NCBI GenBank assembly: GCA_002747745.1
Contig: PDQG01000004.1
Span: 119,216 to 183,215, forward strand
Length of the DNA stretch: 64,000 nt
Origin: a bacterium DOLZORAL124_38_8
GTDB taxonomy: Bacteria > Patescibacteriota > Gracilibacteria > UBA4473
Reading direction: 5' to 3'
A model generated the notes under the pieces. The model worked only from the letters and a program-made list of their open reading frames with translations. It was not told the DNA's origin and ran no database searches. Positions 45,893 to 53,433 of this stretch are shown here, one piece after another. The stretch's first letter is position 1. Each line of letters opens with the position of its first letter. A program made the position numbers and the translations under genes.

Positions 45893-46528
45893 ATGAATCT
45901 ATTCTCACACATTTGGGAGGCGCTTTATCCACCCAAATGTGTTTTTTGTAGAAGAGATAATGGTCTAGTTTGTCCTCAACACCAAAAAGAACTCGATTTA
46001 CAACCCGAAAAATTCATTAGCCCAAAACAGTTCACGGTTTTTAGTGTCGGAAATTATAGCCACCCAGCTATCAAGAAGTTTCTCACTTTTTATAAATTTA
46101 ATGGCATTTTTACTTTGTCTGATTTTATGGGACAACAGATAATCCAACATTGGAGCCATGAGATTCCCCCCAAAGCCATACTAATTCCTATTCCGCTTCA
46201 TTGGAGTCGATTCCTTTGGCGAGGATTTAACCAATCAACACGTTTGGCACAAGCCCTTAAGAAACATCGCCCCGATTTAATTGTCTGCCAGAACCTTAAA
46301 AGAGTAAAACGAACCAAACAGCAGGCAAAATTAGACCAAAAAAATCGGCTGAAAAATATGCAAAACGTCTTTCAACTAAAACCATTAAATGTTCCCACAA
46401 ATACACCCATTTTTTTGATAGATGATGTTTATACCAGTGGAGCCACCCTACATGAAGCCAAAAACACCCTGGCCCAACAAGGGTTTACCAATATACAAGG
46501 AATCTGTTTTGCCCGCACCAAACACTAG
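45893..46528 (+). CDS. comF: ComF-family phosphoribosyltransferase-like protein
   Basis: 211 aa. The N-terminal zinc-finger-like part is PPKCVFCRRDNGLVCPQH. The centre has ILIPIPLHWSRFLWRGFNQSTRLAQAL, with the R-G-F-N-Q motif. The C-terminal PRPP loop is IFLIDDVYTSGATLHEA. ComF is needed for natural transformation in several bacteria; together with comM, a pseudopilin and a secreted nuclease it suggests DNA uptake capacity. The last 4 nt overlap the convergent SPOUT methyltransferase gene. It ends in UAG. Confidence 0.92.
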   Translation: MNLFSHIWEALYPPKCVFCRRDNGLVCPQHQKELDLQPEKFISPKQFTVFSVGNYSHPAIKKFLTFYKFNGIFTLSDFMGQQIIQHWSHEIPPKAILIPIPLHWSRFLWRGFNQSTRLAQALKKHRPDLIVCQNLKRVKRTKQQAKLDQKNRLKNMQNVFQLKPLNVPTNTPIFLIDDVYTSGATLHEAKNTLAQQGFTNIQGICFARTKH

Positions 46529-46986
46529 CAAGGTTTCGGCAATTCATAAAAGGCAATTCCAGCCGCTACCGATACATTAAGCGAAGTTTTTTGACCGAAC
46601 ATCGGAATTTCAATGTGTCGAGACACAAAATTCATAGTTTCCGCCGAAACACCTTCCACTTCATTTCCCAAAACAAGAGCAAAATTATTTGGTAACGATT
46701 GTTTCCAAGTGGAATCCAATAAATTGACCGAAGTATCTGATTGTTCCAACGCAAACACCTCAAATCCGTCATTTTTTAACGTCGTTAGTACCTCTGTGAT
46801 ATTTTCATAATGCTCCCACGGCAAAAAGTTTTCAGCCCCTAACGAAACCTTTTCAATGCGACGATCTGGAGGACATCCTGTGTATCCGGTAAGAATCACT
46901 TTGTCCCAACCAGCCGCATCGGCTGTACGAAAAATCGCTCCAACATTGTGGAGCGATCGAATATTTTCTAAAATAACAATTCTCAT
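46525..46986 (-). CDS. TrmH-family (SPOUT) RNA 2'-O-methyltransferase
   Basis: 153 aa, SPOUT domain only. Motif 1 is ENIRSLHNVGAIFRTADAAGWDKVILTG (N and R catalytic region). Motif 2 is FALVLGNEVEGVSAETMNF, and motif 3 is EIPMFGQKTSLNVSVAAGIAFYEL, forming the SAM-binding trefoil knot. It lacks the N-terminal substrate-binding domain of longer TrmH or RlmB proteins. The target, tRNA or rRNA, cannot be told. It is followed on the same strand by nothing, since comF is convergent. Confidence 0.9.
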   Translation of the reverse strand: MRIVILENIRSLHNVGAIFRTADAAGWDKVILTGYTGCPPDRRIEKVSLGAENFLPWEHYENITEVLTTLKNDGFEVFALEQSDTSVNLLDSTWKQSLPNNFALVLGNEVEGVSAETMNFVSRHIEIPMFGQKTSLNVSVAAGIAFYELPKPC

Positions 46987-47000
46987 TGTTTTATGAGTAC

Positions 47001-47237
47001 TTAAGCCGCTTTGTTTGGTTCAACCGCTTCTTCTACACCCGCTTCTCGAGACCATTTTTTTAAGGTTCGAATTGCTTTTGCAGACAATACCATTGTTTCT
47101 ACTCGTCCAGTTTCTGGATTCATAATTCGTCGTTTAAACAAATTAGGTCGAAACACTCGTTTCGTAGCTTTCAAAGAAAACGGTCGGTTGTTTCCAGCTG
47201 AAGTCTTTTTTCCGAATAATTGACACACTCTTGCCAT
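47001..47237 (-). CDS. rpmB: Ribosomal protein bL28
   Basis: 78 aa from ATG 47237 (MARVCQLFGKKTSAGNNRPFSLK), the conserved start of bL28; the open frame extends upstream across the promoter. ATKRVFRPNLFKRRIM and the C-terminal LSAKAIRTLKKW fit the family. Unlike many bL28 proteins, the first Cys pair (CxxCG) is reduced to one Cys. The gene has a leader of about 38 nt without a Shine-Dalgarno. The promoter resembles that of rpsP. The SPOUT methyltransferase gene lies just downstream on the same strand. Confidence 0.93.
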   Translation of the reverse strand: MARVCQLFGKKTSAGNNRPFSLKATKRVFRPNLFKRRIMNPETGRVETMVLSAKAIRTLKKWSREAGVEEAVEPNKAA

Positions 47238-47281
47238 ATTTATAAAGAGGCTAAAATATACATACTTGATTTTCGCGCACG

Positions 47282-47309
47282 ATACTAGAAAAAATGTTGT
47301 ATTCGTCAA
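47282..47309 (-). promoter_or_regulatory. rpmB promoter
   Basis: Reverse strand: TTGACG (47309-47304), 16-nt spacer ending TTTTTTC, TAGTAT (47287-47282). It shares spacing and the TTTTTTCTA.TATC core with the rpsP promoter. Confidence 0.7.
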
Positions 47310-47342
47310 GTTTTTTGTACAGAACTTATGCAAAACAAGCCC

Positions 47343-48182
47343 TTAATTGAAAATCCGCCCACAAATTCCTAAAAAGAAGGTCTCATTTTTTGACGATTCA
47401 ATCGTTAAATCAACTGGTTCTGAATCAGAAAATTGACTCCCTAAATAAAATTCTAATTCGGATTGCAAATCAGCCGAGCTCCACGCAGGATGATGACAAC
47501 TAAGCACCACAAATAAGGGATTTTTACTCAGAATTTTCGATAAATTTCGCAACAAAGGTTTCAAGTCTCGTTCAATTTTCCATTCGCCCCCTGGACCACG
47601 CCCAAACGCGGGCGGATCAAGAATAATGGCATCATATTTCGATTCCCGTCGGACTTCTTTTTTAACAAATTTACTCACATCTTCACAAATCCAACGGATT
47701 TGGTTTTCAACGCCTGTCAATTCGGCATTTTCTTTCGCCCACTTAATAGTTGATTTGGCACCGTCAACGTGTGTAACCTGCACGTGCGAATCAGCTACGG
47801 CCACCGACAAAGAAGCCATACCCGTGTATCCAAATAAGTTCAAAATTTTCAGTGGTCGAGCCGCCGTACGAACTTTCTCTTGCATCCATTGCCAGTTTTT
47901 CAATTGCTCAGGGAATACCCCTGTTTGATGCGAAGACGGTTTCAACCGCACTTGAACTTCTCCAAAAGACAGAACCCAGTTCTCCGGAAAGACCGAATCT
48001 TCCGTCCAAATATTTTTATTCCCAACGCGTTGGCAAACGGCTTGTGCCTGGCTCAAATTTGATTCATCTGCCCAATCCCCAAACGCTTGCGGAGCTGGGC
48101 GACACACTAAATGACCGTTAAAGGACTCCAACCGTTGTTGGTGGCCAAAATCGATGAGTTGATACTTAAAATCTTGTTCCAT
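47343..48182 (-). CDS. RlmI/RlmK-type SAM-dependent methyltransferase
   Basis: 279 aa from ATG 48182. The Rossmann methyltransferase core starts KILNLFGYTGMASLSVAVA (SAM loop) and continues VTHVDGAKSTIKWAKENAEL. The catalytic motif is YDAIILDPPAFGRGPGG (D-P-P-A-F), typical of RlmI-like and RlmKL C-terminal domains that modify 23S rRNA. HHQTGVFPEQLKNWQW-like residues precede the core. The N-terminal PUA domain of E. coli RlmI is missing or shortened. The exact target base is unknown. Confidence 0.87.
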   Translation of the reverse strand: MEQDFKYQLIDFGHQQRLESFNGHLVCRPAPQAFGDWADESNLSQAQAVCQRVGNKNIWTEDSVFPENWVLSFGEVQVRLKPSSHQTGVFPEQLKNWQWMQEKVRTAARPLKILNLFGYTGMASLSVAVADSHVQVTHVDGAKSTIKWAKENAELTGVENQIRWICEDVSKFVKKEVRRESKYDAIILDPPAFGRGPGGEWKIERDLKPLLRNLSKILSKNPLFVVLSCHHPAWSSADLQSELEFYLGSQFSDSEPVDLTIESSKNETFFLGICGRIFN

Positions 48183-48280
48183 ATTTGGTTCTACCATACC
48201 AAAGTTTGCGGCAAATCCAAGATGAAATATTGACAGAATAAAAATGAATTCATAGAATGGTGCACGGAATGAAACAATTT

Positions 48281-48400
48281 ATCACTAATACGTATTTTAT
48301 TTGGCACACAAATCTTTGTGTGATGAATTAGTGAAATAAAAATTCCCCCATCCACACAAAGATGTATCACACTGGCTCGTCCCAGTTATTTTTTTATTTA
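48281..48400 (+). promoter_or_regulatory. Structured leader with competing stems and terminator-like hairpin
   Basis: Upstream of the permease. TTTGTGTG (48315-48322) can pair with CACACAAA on its left (48305-48312) or right (48353-48360), and GTGTGAT (48318-48324) can pair with ATCACAC (48366-48372). A further long-range pair is ATCACTAAT/ATTAGTGA (about 48281-48334). Then ACTGG/CCAGT (48371-48386) is followed by a T run. Exclusive pairings before a terminator-like hairpin suggest attenuation. Part of the last hairpin belongs to a small repeat also at 53176-53190. Confidence 0.5.
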
Positions 48401-48407
48401 AAATCCT

Positions 48408-48470
48408 ATGAACAAAATTTATCGCAACCCTATTTATCACCGTAGCAACAAATTTTTAAAAACAAATTAA
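48408..48470 (+). CDS. Possible 20-residue leader peptide
   Basis: ATG at 48408, stop TAA at 48468-48470, encoding MNKIYRNPIYHRSNKFLKTN. It lies directly after the terminator-like hairpin and 21 nt before the permease ATG. It is rich in Asn, Lys, Tyr and Arg. Such a short frame can arise by chance, but its place between leader structure and permease makes a regulatory peptide worth testing. Confidence 0.3.
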   Translation: MNKIYRNPIYHRSNKFLKTN

Positions 48471-48491
48471 TTTATTTATCTTCTTAACACA

Positions 48492-49835
48492 ATGAAACTA
48501 ACTGAAAAATACGGACTATTGACAGCCATTTCACTCGTATTTGGTGGCTGCGTGGGCTCAGGAATATTCTTCAAGAGCGACGACATTTTAAGACTCACCA
48601 ACGGCAACATTTCACAAGCTATCCTTGCTTGGTGCCTCGGAGCGTTGGCAATGGTATTTGGAGCCTTGGTGTTTGGCGAATTCGCCCAAAGAATCAACGA
48701 CTCTTCGAACGGAATTGTCGATTATTTTGAGGTCGCCTACGGAAAACTGCCTGCCTATTTAGTAGGCTGGTTTAAATGGATTTCGTACCTTTTACCGCTC
48801 ACGGCTATTGTTGCCTGGGTATCAGCGAACTATACGACTTCGTTATTAGCCGAAACGCTAAATTTAAAAGCAAATGTTTGGATGATTGCTAGTGCGTACC
48901 TCGCTGGATCGTATGCTTTAAATTACTTCGCCCCTAAAATTAGTGGGAAATTCCAAGTCAGTACGGTAGCCATAAAATGTATTCCAATATTTTTTATTGG
49001 CGTGATTGGGTTTACACTCGGACTAAAAAACGGTATAACACTGGAAACCTTCACCGCCGTTCTGCCAAACAATGAAGCTGGAGGATTATTTGCGGCGGTC
49101 GTATCTACCGCTTTTGCCTACGAAGGATGGATTGTGGCGGTATCAGTTACTAAAGAAGTAAAAAATTCGAAAATTAATATGCCAAAAGCTTTGTTGTACG
49201 GAACATTAGCCGTATTTGCGGTGTACTTATTGTACTTTTTAGGACTTACCCAATTAATCGAACCAGCGACTATTCTTGAACAAGGGGACAACGCACCCTA
49301 CCAAGCCGTAAAAACATTGTTGGGAAATTTTGGCGGAGCGTTATTTACCTCGCTCATAATTGTTTCTTGTTTAGGAACTATGAATGGACTGGCTATGGCC
49401 TCAATTCGCGACCCACATTCAATTGCCGTACGAGGACAAGGACCTATCCCGAAAAAAATGTCGCAAATTGACCGAAAAACCAATATTCCCGTTTACGGAA
49501 CCATTATTTCCGCTCTATTGGCTTTTGTATACTTGGCTTTATGGTTTTGTAGTCTCACAAAAGTGTTTGGAACATTTGTCGACATTAGTGAAATACCAAT
49601 CGTCGCTATCTACACCATTTACATCTTCTTGTACGGATGGTACATGATACACTTCAAGGATTTATCATTTTTCAAACGATTTATTATTCCAACCCTCGCA
49701 ACCATTGGCGCTGGAATTATCCTGTACGGAGGAATGAGCAATCCGAACATTGGCTTATACTTATTCGTATCGTTTGGTATTACGCTATTTGGGCTCGTGT
49801 TTTACCGCACAAACCCAGCCCCTTTGACAGAATAA
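48492..49835 (+). CDS. APC-superfamily amino-acid permease
   Basis: 447 aa, 12 predicted membrane helices. TM1 carries the APC unwound motif FGGCVGSGIFFKSDDI (G-S-G-I-F). TM6 has AAVVSTAFAYEGWIVAVSVTKEVKNSKINMPKALLYGT, the A-Y-x-G-W segment where substrate binds. A later segment reads CLGTMNGLAMASIRDPHSIAVRGQGPIPKKMSQI. It resembles the LAT/SteT/YkbA branch of exchangers. The exact amino acid is unknown. The upstream leader may regulate it. It is probably cotranscribed with the membrane protein gene 43 nt downstream. Confidence 0.9.
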   Translation: MKLTEKYGLLTAISLVFGGCVGSGIFFKSDDILRLTNGNISQAILAWCLGALAMVFGALVFGEFAQRINDSSNGIVDYFEVAYGKLPAYLVGWFKWISYLLPLTAIVAWVSANYTTSLLAETLNLKANVWMIASAYLAGSYALNYFAPKISGKFQVSTVAIKCIPIFFIGVIGFTLGLKNGITLETFTAVLPNNEAGGLFAAVVSTAFAYEGWIVAVSVTKEVKNSKINMPKALLYGTLAVFAVYLLYFLGLTQLIEPATILEQGDNAPYQAVKTLLGNFGGALFTSLIIVSCLGTMNGLAMASIRDPHSIAVRGQGPIPKKMSQIDRKTNIPVYGTIISALLAFVYLALWFCSLTKVFGTFVDISEIPIVAIYTIYIFLYGWYMIHFKDLSFFKRFIIPTLATIGAGIILYGGMSNPNIGLYLFVSFGITLFGLVFYRTNPAPLTE

Positions 49836-49878
49836 AAACAAAGAACTACCATACACCACGATTTAACCTATTATAAAT

Positions 49879-50826
49879 ATGAAACACCTATCACCACTTG
49901 GATTCTGGGAACGATTTTACCAAATTGTTTGTCCACAATTCTTACAACGGTTACTCGCCGAAAAAACCATGAGCGGAAAATCGTGGGGATTTTGGTTTGT
50001 CAGCAACACTATTTTAACCCTCATTTTAGTGGTTGGAATGATTTTGGGCGGACAGTATTTAATAAAACAAGCCCCCGAAAAAATTGAATCCGCTTTAGCC
50101 GAAGAAACTATATCTATTAACGGACAGAACACCACTGCTCTAGAGTTTATAAAAAACGCAAAACTGACTTTAGCCAACGGAGAATTATCAGTTGAAAATA
50201 TCCCGGATCCAATGGTCGTATCAACGCCGAAAAACAAAACAACGGACAAACAGACTCCGGCCGTTATTTCTTCGCAAATAATCCCAGAAAATCAAACTTT
50301 TTTCGTGTTAGATACCAACAACACGTTCAACCTTAAAATGGAAACATTCCAACAGCTCGCTCCCAAGGGGGGAATTCTCATTCAGAAAAAACGAGCCTTT
50401 GCTTGGGACCAAAAGAAAAACCGAGTTCAAGCGTTTGAGTTCGCTGATATAAACCAAAAAGCCGACGAACCAATCGTACTAAACTGGCAAAAATTAACCG
50501 AAAACCGAACAATTCTATTACCAGTTATTTCAGCCTTAGCCTTTTCATTCGGAATTGTCCTTTGGTTATTTATTGCTATTGGACGACTACTTAACGTATT
50601 ATTTTGGACCCTCGTCTTTTGGGGAGTAACCTCGTTCTTCAAAATAAAGCACTTAGGATTCGAAAAGGTCTTCGAAGCACTCTTACATTTTGGAGCTATT
50701 ACGTTCCCCCTTGCCTTTGTCGGACTATTCGCCTTTGGTTCACACTTTTTCTGGAATTTAATTATTCTAGGATGTTTATTCGGCATGAATATTTGGTACA
50801 TTAAAAATTCCAAAACCAACCAATAA
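49879..50826 (+). CDS. DUF1189-like membrane protein
   Basis: 315 aa. A first membrane helix (about 40-62, FWFVSNTILTLILVVGMILGG) is followed by an extracellular domain of about 130 residues. Some four further helices follow (ILLPVISALAFSFGIVLWLFIAIGRLLNVLFW...LIILGCLFGMNIWYI). The order (TM, outer domain with FVLDTNNTF and KGGILIQKKRAFAWD segments, TM cluster) matches DUF1189 proteins. The function is unknown. The gene follows the permease closely and ends at a strong hairpin terminator. Confidence 0.7.
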   Translation: MKHLSPLGFWERFYQIVCPQFLQRLLAEKTMSGKSWGFWFVSNTILTLILVVGMILGGQYLIKQAPEKIESALAEETISINGQNTTALEFIKNAKLTLANGELSVENIPDPMVVSTPKNKTTDKQTPAVISSQIIPENQTFFVLDTNNTFNLKMETFQQLAPKGGILIQKKRAFAWDQKKNRVQAFEFADINQKADEPIVLNWQKLTENRTILLPVISALAFSFGIVLWLFIAIGRLLNVLFWTLVFWGVTSFFKIKHLGFEKVFEALLHFGAITFPLAFVGLFAFGSHFFWNLIILGCLFGMNIWYIKNSKTNQ

Positions 50827-50853
50827 CATAAAAAGTGTTACTTTTTTACTTTT

Positions 50854-50890
50854 GAATCGTATAAGATTATACTTTATACGATTCTTTTTT
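50854..50890 (+). terminator. Terminator overlapping the next promoter
   Basis: Perfect 11-bp stem GAATCGTATAA/TTATACGATTC (50854-50864 with 50874-50884) plus six T. TTTACT (50845-50850) and TATACT (50868-50873) at 17-nt spacing lie across the same hairpin and could start the propeller gene transcript with a leader of about 18 nt. Confidence 0.75.
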
Positions 50891-50897
50891 ATTTTCT

Positions 50898-53105
50898 ATG
50901 AAAAAAAATACCCTCTGGCTTTCGCTGTTACTCACACTCAGTGTGATTCTTACTGGTTGTAGTACCACCACGCATCCGAGCAAAGATACGTCTTCAAGTA
51001 CCGCCTCTGATACAATGGTGCACACCAAAACAGCCGACAAGAAATTACTCACGTTTAATTCGTGTACCGATTTGCAAAACACGCTAACCAAACACTTTGA
51101 AGCGAAACGAAAAGAAATTCGCACCCGAAGAAAACAACAGTTCCTTCGTGGGTTAGTAAGTGCTCCAATGGAAATGCTCACCGACAGTGCGGCCCTCGAA
51201 AAAACTACTTCAAATGGTGTAATGAAAGAAAGCGGCGCCGCTGTATCAGGAGCCAGTAGCGATGTTCAAAGAGTATCAAGAACCAACGTACAAGAATTTG
51301 GTGTAGACGAAGCTGACATTGTAAAAAATGACGCTCATCATATTTATATGATTAAAGATAACACTATTCGTATTATCAAAACAGAAAACGGAACCCTTAC
51401 ACCAATCGCAAGCGTGAACATTGATGAGGAAGATTTCCGTCCCCGAGAATTATATGTAGACCACAATACACTGACTGTTATCGGGTCTTACGAAGTAGAC
51501 GAAACAAAAGACAAAAACATTGAAACCGAAAAAGAACCGCTCATTGACGATGTAGTCAGTGCCGTGTTTGGCACCGCTCACGCCATGATTCGCCCAGATT
51601 ATTACTCACGTTACCAACAAATGACGGCCGCCGTTGTGTTTGATATTACAAATCGAACGCACCCAAAACAAAAACGAATGGTAAGTGTCGAAGGAAATTA
51701 CACTAACTCACGAAAAATCGGAGACGTGGTTTATCTTATTACCAATAAATACAATAACTGGTACTACGACGGACCAATTCGACCATTTGCGTTACCAAAA
51801 TTTGTTGATACCGCACAAAAAAGTGACCGAGAAATTATTAAATGTGGAAATATTCACTACGTGCCACACTTTGAACGACCAAACTATTTGATTATTGCGG
51901 CCGTCAATACCAATGATATGAAACAAAAAGTTGGCCGAGAAATGATTGTTGGAAGCGGACACCAACTCTATGCTTCTCTTAAAAGTTTGTACATTACCCG
52001 CAACAAATACGGACACTGGTACCAACCAGACCACGCACCAACCACCGAAATTTACAAGTTTGGACTCGACAAAACCAATATAAAATTTGCAGGACAAGCC
52101 GAAGTAAAAGGAACCGTGCTCAACCAATTTTCAATGAGCGAAGACGCCAATGGATTTTTCCGAATTGCCACCCAAGAAGGAAATAAAGGGGCTCGAATGA
52201 CAATTTTGAATAAAGATTTAAAAGAAACAGGACACCTTAAACACATTGCTTCAGGAGAACGACTAAAATCAGCTCGATTTATGGGAAACAAAGGATATTT
52301 AGTAACATTCAAGAATGTTGATCCATTGTTTGTGCTTGATTTGAACCCAAGTAATCCACAAATTTTAGGAAAACTAAAAATTCCTGGGTGGTCAGACTAC
52401 CTACACCCATACAAAGAAAACTATCTTATCGGCATCGGAAAAGAAGTTTCGCCAGCAGCCGAACAAAAAAAACGACTCACTGGAGCCGATGTTTTAGGCG
52501 TAAAACTTTCGATATTTGATGTATCTGATTTGAATAATCCAAAAGAAATATGGAAAACCGTTATTGGAGACCAAAACAGCTACACCGAAGCCTTACACAA
52601 CCACAAAGCGTTCTTGTTTGATGCCCAAGAAAACGTGTTAGCGTTGCCAATGACTGTACAGAAAAAAGACGGCCCAAAACGAAAACACTGGCAGCCAACA
52701 AAAACCGTGTACAAAGGGGCGTACGTATACAATGTGTCATTAAACGACGGATTCAAATTGCGAGGACGAGCCACGCATTACCCAAATAATTACTGGAATC
52801 AAAAATCAAACCGACGACACGGAAACCATGATTTTGATATTCAACGAATTATGTTTATGGGCGATTATTTCTATACGATTGCTCCCAATACTGTGGCCAG
52901 CCATACATGGAAAGACGTAAAAAAACAAGCCCAAATTACGCTGGATGCGAAACAATGTGAAGAAATTTACGAACCAATGGAATGCGGACTAAACCCACAA
53001 TGTGCCATGGTACAAAAAGAATGGCAAGAATGTACGATTGATAACGAAACACTTACCAAAACCTGCGAACAAAAAACCGACTTTATGCGATGTAAAAGCA
53101 AGTAA
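50898..53105 (+). CDS. Secreted beta-propeller-domain lipoprotein
   Basis: 735 aa. Signal peptide with lipobox ILTGC (Cys21). A basic coiled segment (about 45-90) precedes the beta-propeller family region, recognised by NVQEFGVDEADIVKNDAHHIYMIKDNTIRIIK. Blades continue with VVFDITNRTHPKQKRMVSVEG, KSARFMGNKGYLVTFKNVDPLFVLDLNPSNPQILGKLKIPGWSDYLHPY and FDVSDLNNPKEIWK. The C-terminal 45 residues are Cys-rich (six Cys: CEEIYEPMECGLNPQCAMV...), probably disulphide-bonded outside the cell. A surface-anchored binding protein is likely; the ligand is unknown. Confidence 0.87.
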   Translation: MKKNTLWLSLLLTLSVILTGCSTTTHPSKDTSSSTASDTMVHTKTADKKLLTFNSCTDLQNTLTKHFEAKRKEIRTRRKQQFLRGLVSAPMEMLTDSAALEKTTSNGVMKESGAAVSGASSDVQRVSRTNVQEFGVDEADIVKNDAHHIYMIKDNTIRIIKTENGTLTPIASVNIDEEDFRPRELYVDHNTLTVIGSYEVDETKDKNIETEKEPLIDDVVSAVFGTAHAMIRPDYYSRYQQMTAAVVFDITNRTHPKQKRMVSVEGNYTNSRKIGDVVYLITNKYNNWYYDGPIRPFALPKFVDTAQKSDREIIKCGNIHYVPHFERPNYLIIAAVNTNDMKQKVGREMIVGSGHQLYASLKSLYITRNKYGHWYQPDHAPTTEIYKFGLDKTNIKFAGQAEVKGTVLNQFSMSEDANGFFRIATQEGNKGARMTILNKDLKETGHLKHIASGERLKSARFMGNKGYLVTFKNVDPLFVLDLNPSNPQILGKLKIPGWSDYLHPYKENYLIGIGKEVSPAAEQKKRLTGADVLGVKLSIFDVSDLNNPKEIWKTVIGDQNSYTEALHNHKAFLFDAQENVLALPMTVQKKDGPKRKHWQPTKTVYKGAYVYNVSLNDGFKLRGRATHYPNNYWNQKSNRRHGNHDFDIQRIMFMGDYFYTIAPNTVASHTWKDVKKQAQITLDAKQCEEIYEPMECGLNPQCAMVQKEWQECTIDNETLTKTCEQKTDFMRCKSK

Positions 53106-53129
53106 ATTGCCAAAAGTACAAAAAACAGA

Positions 53130-53158
53130 AATCCTGCTGAATAAGCAGGATTTTTTAT
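53130..53158 (+). terminator. Rho-independent terminator of the propeller gene
   Basis: AATCCTGCT/AGCAGGATT stem (53130-53152, loop GAATA) followed by T6. Confidence 0.85.
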
Positions 53159-53376
53159 ATTCCCTTTCCACCTAACACACTGGCTTGTCCAGAGTCTGAA
53201 AATCATGTTGAAACATAAAAGAATAATTTTCTGAACTTGATTCAGAATCTCCCTTTTTACGCTTAAAAAAACAGTCCTTTCAAACAAAATAAAAAATCTA
53301 CTACTTATTTTGAAGACTCCGAATCAAGTTCGGAGAATTAATATGTCTCACTGAAAATATTTTTTATTTTATAAAC
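53159..53376. repeat. Intergenic cluster of small palindromic repeats
   Basis: Non-coding stretch holding CACACTGGCTTGTCC (53176-53190), matching 48368-48382 at 14 of 15 positions. It also holds two TTCTGAA-type hairpins, TTCTGAA-CTTGA-TTCAGAA (53229-53247) and CTCCGAA-TCAAG-TTCGGAG (53317-53335), related to 36881-36899. Nothing else is evident. Confidence 0.65.
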
Positions 53377-53408
53377 AAAAAATACCCAGACCAATGTCTG
53401 AGTATTTT
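53377..53408 (-). terminator. Terminator of the DUF11 surface-protein gene
   Basis: An AATAC-C-CAGAC / GTCTG-A-GTATT stem (53381-53406, loop CAAT) with U run on the reverse strand. Confidence 0.7.
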
Positions 53409-53433
53409 TAGCAGTGAATGATTCCGTTAAGAA

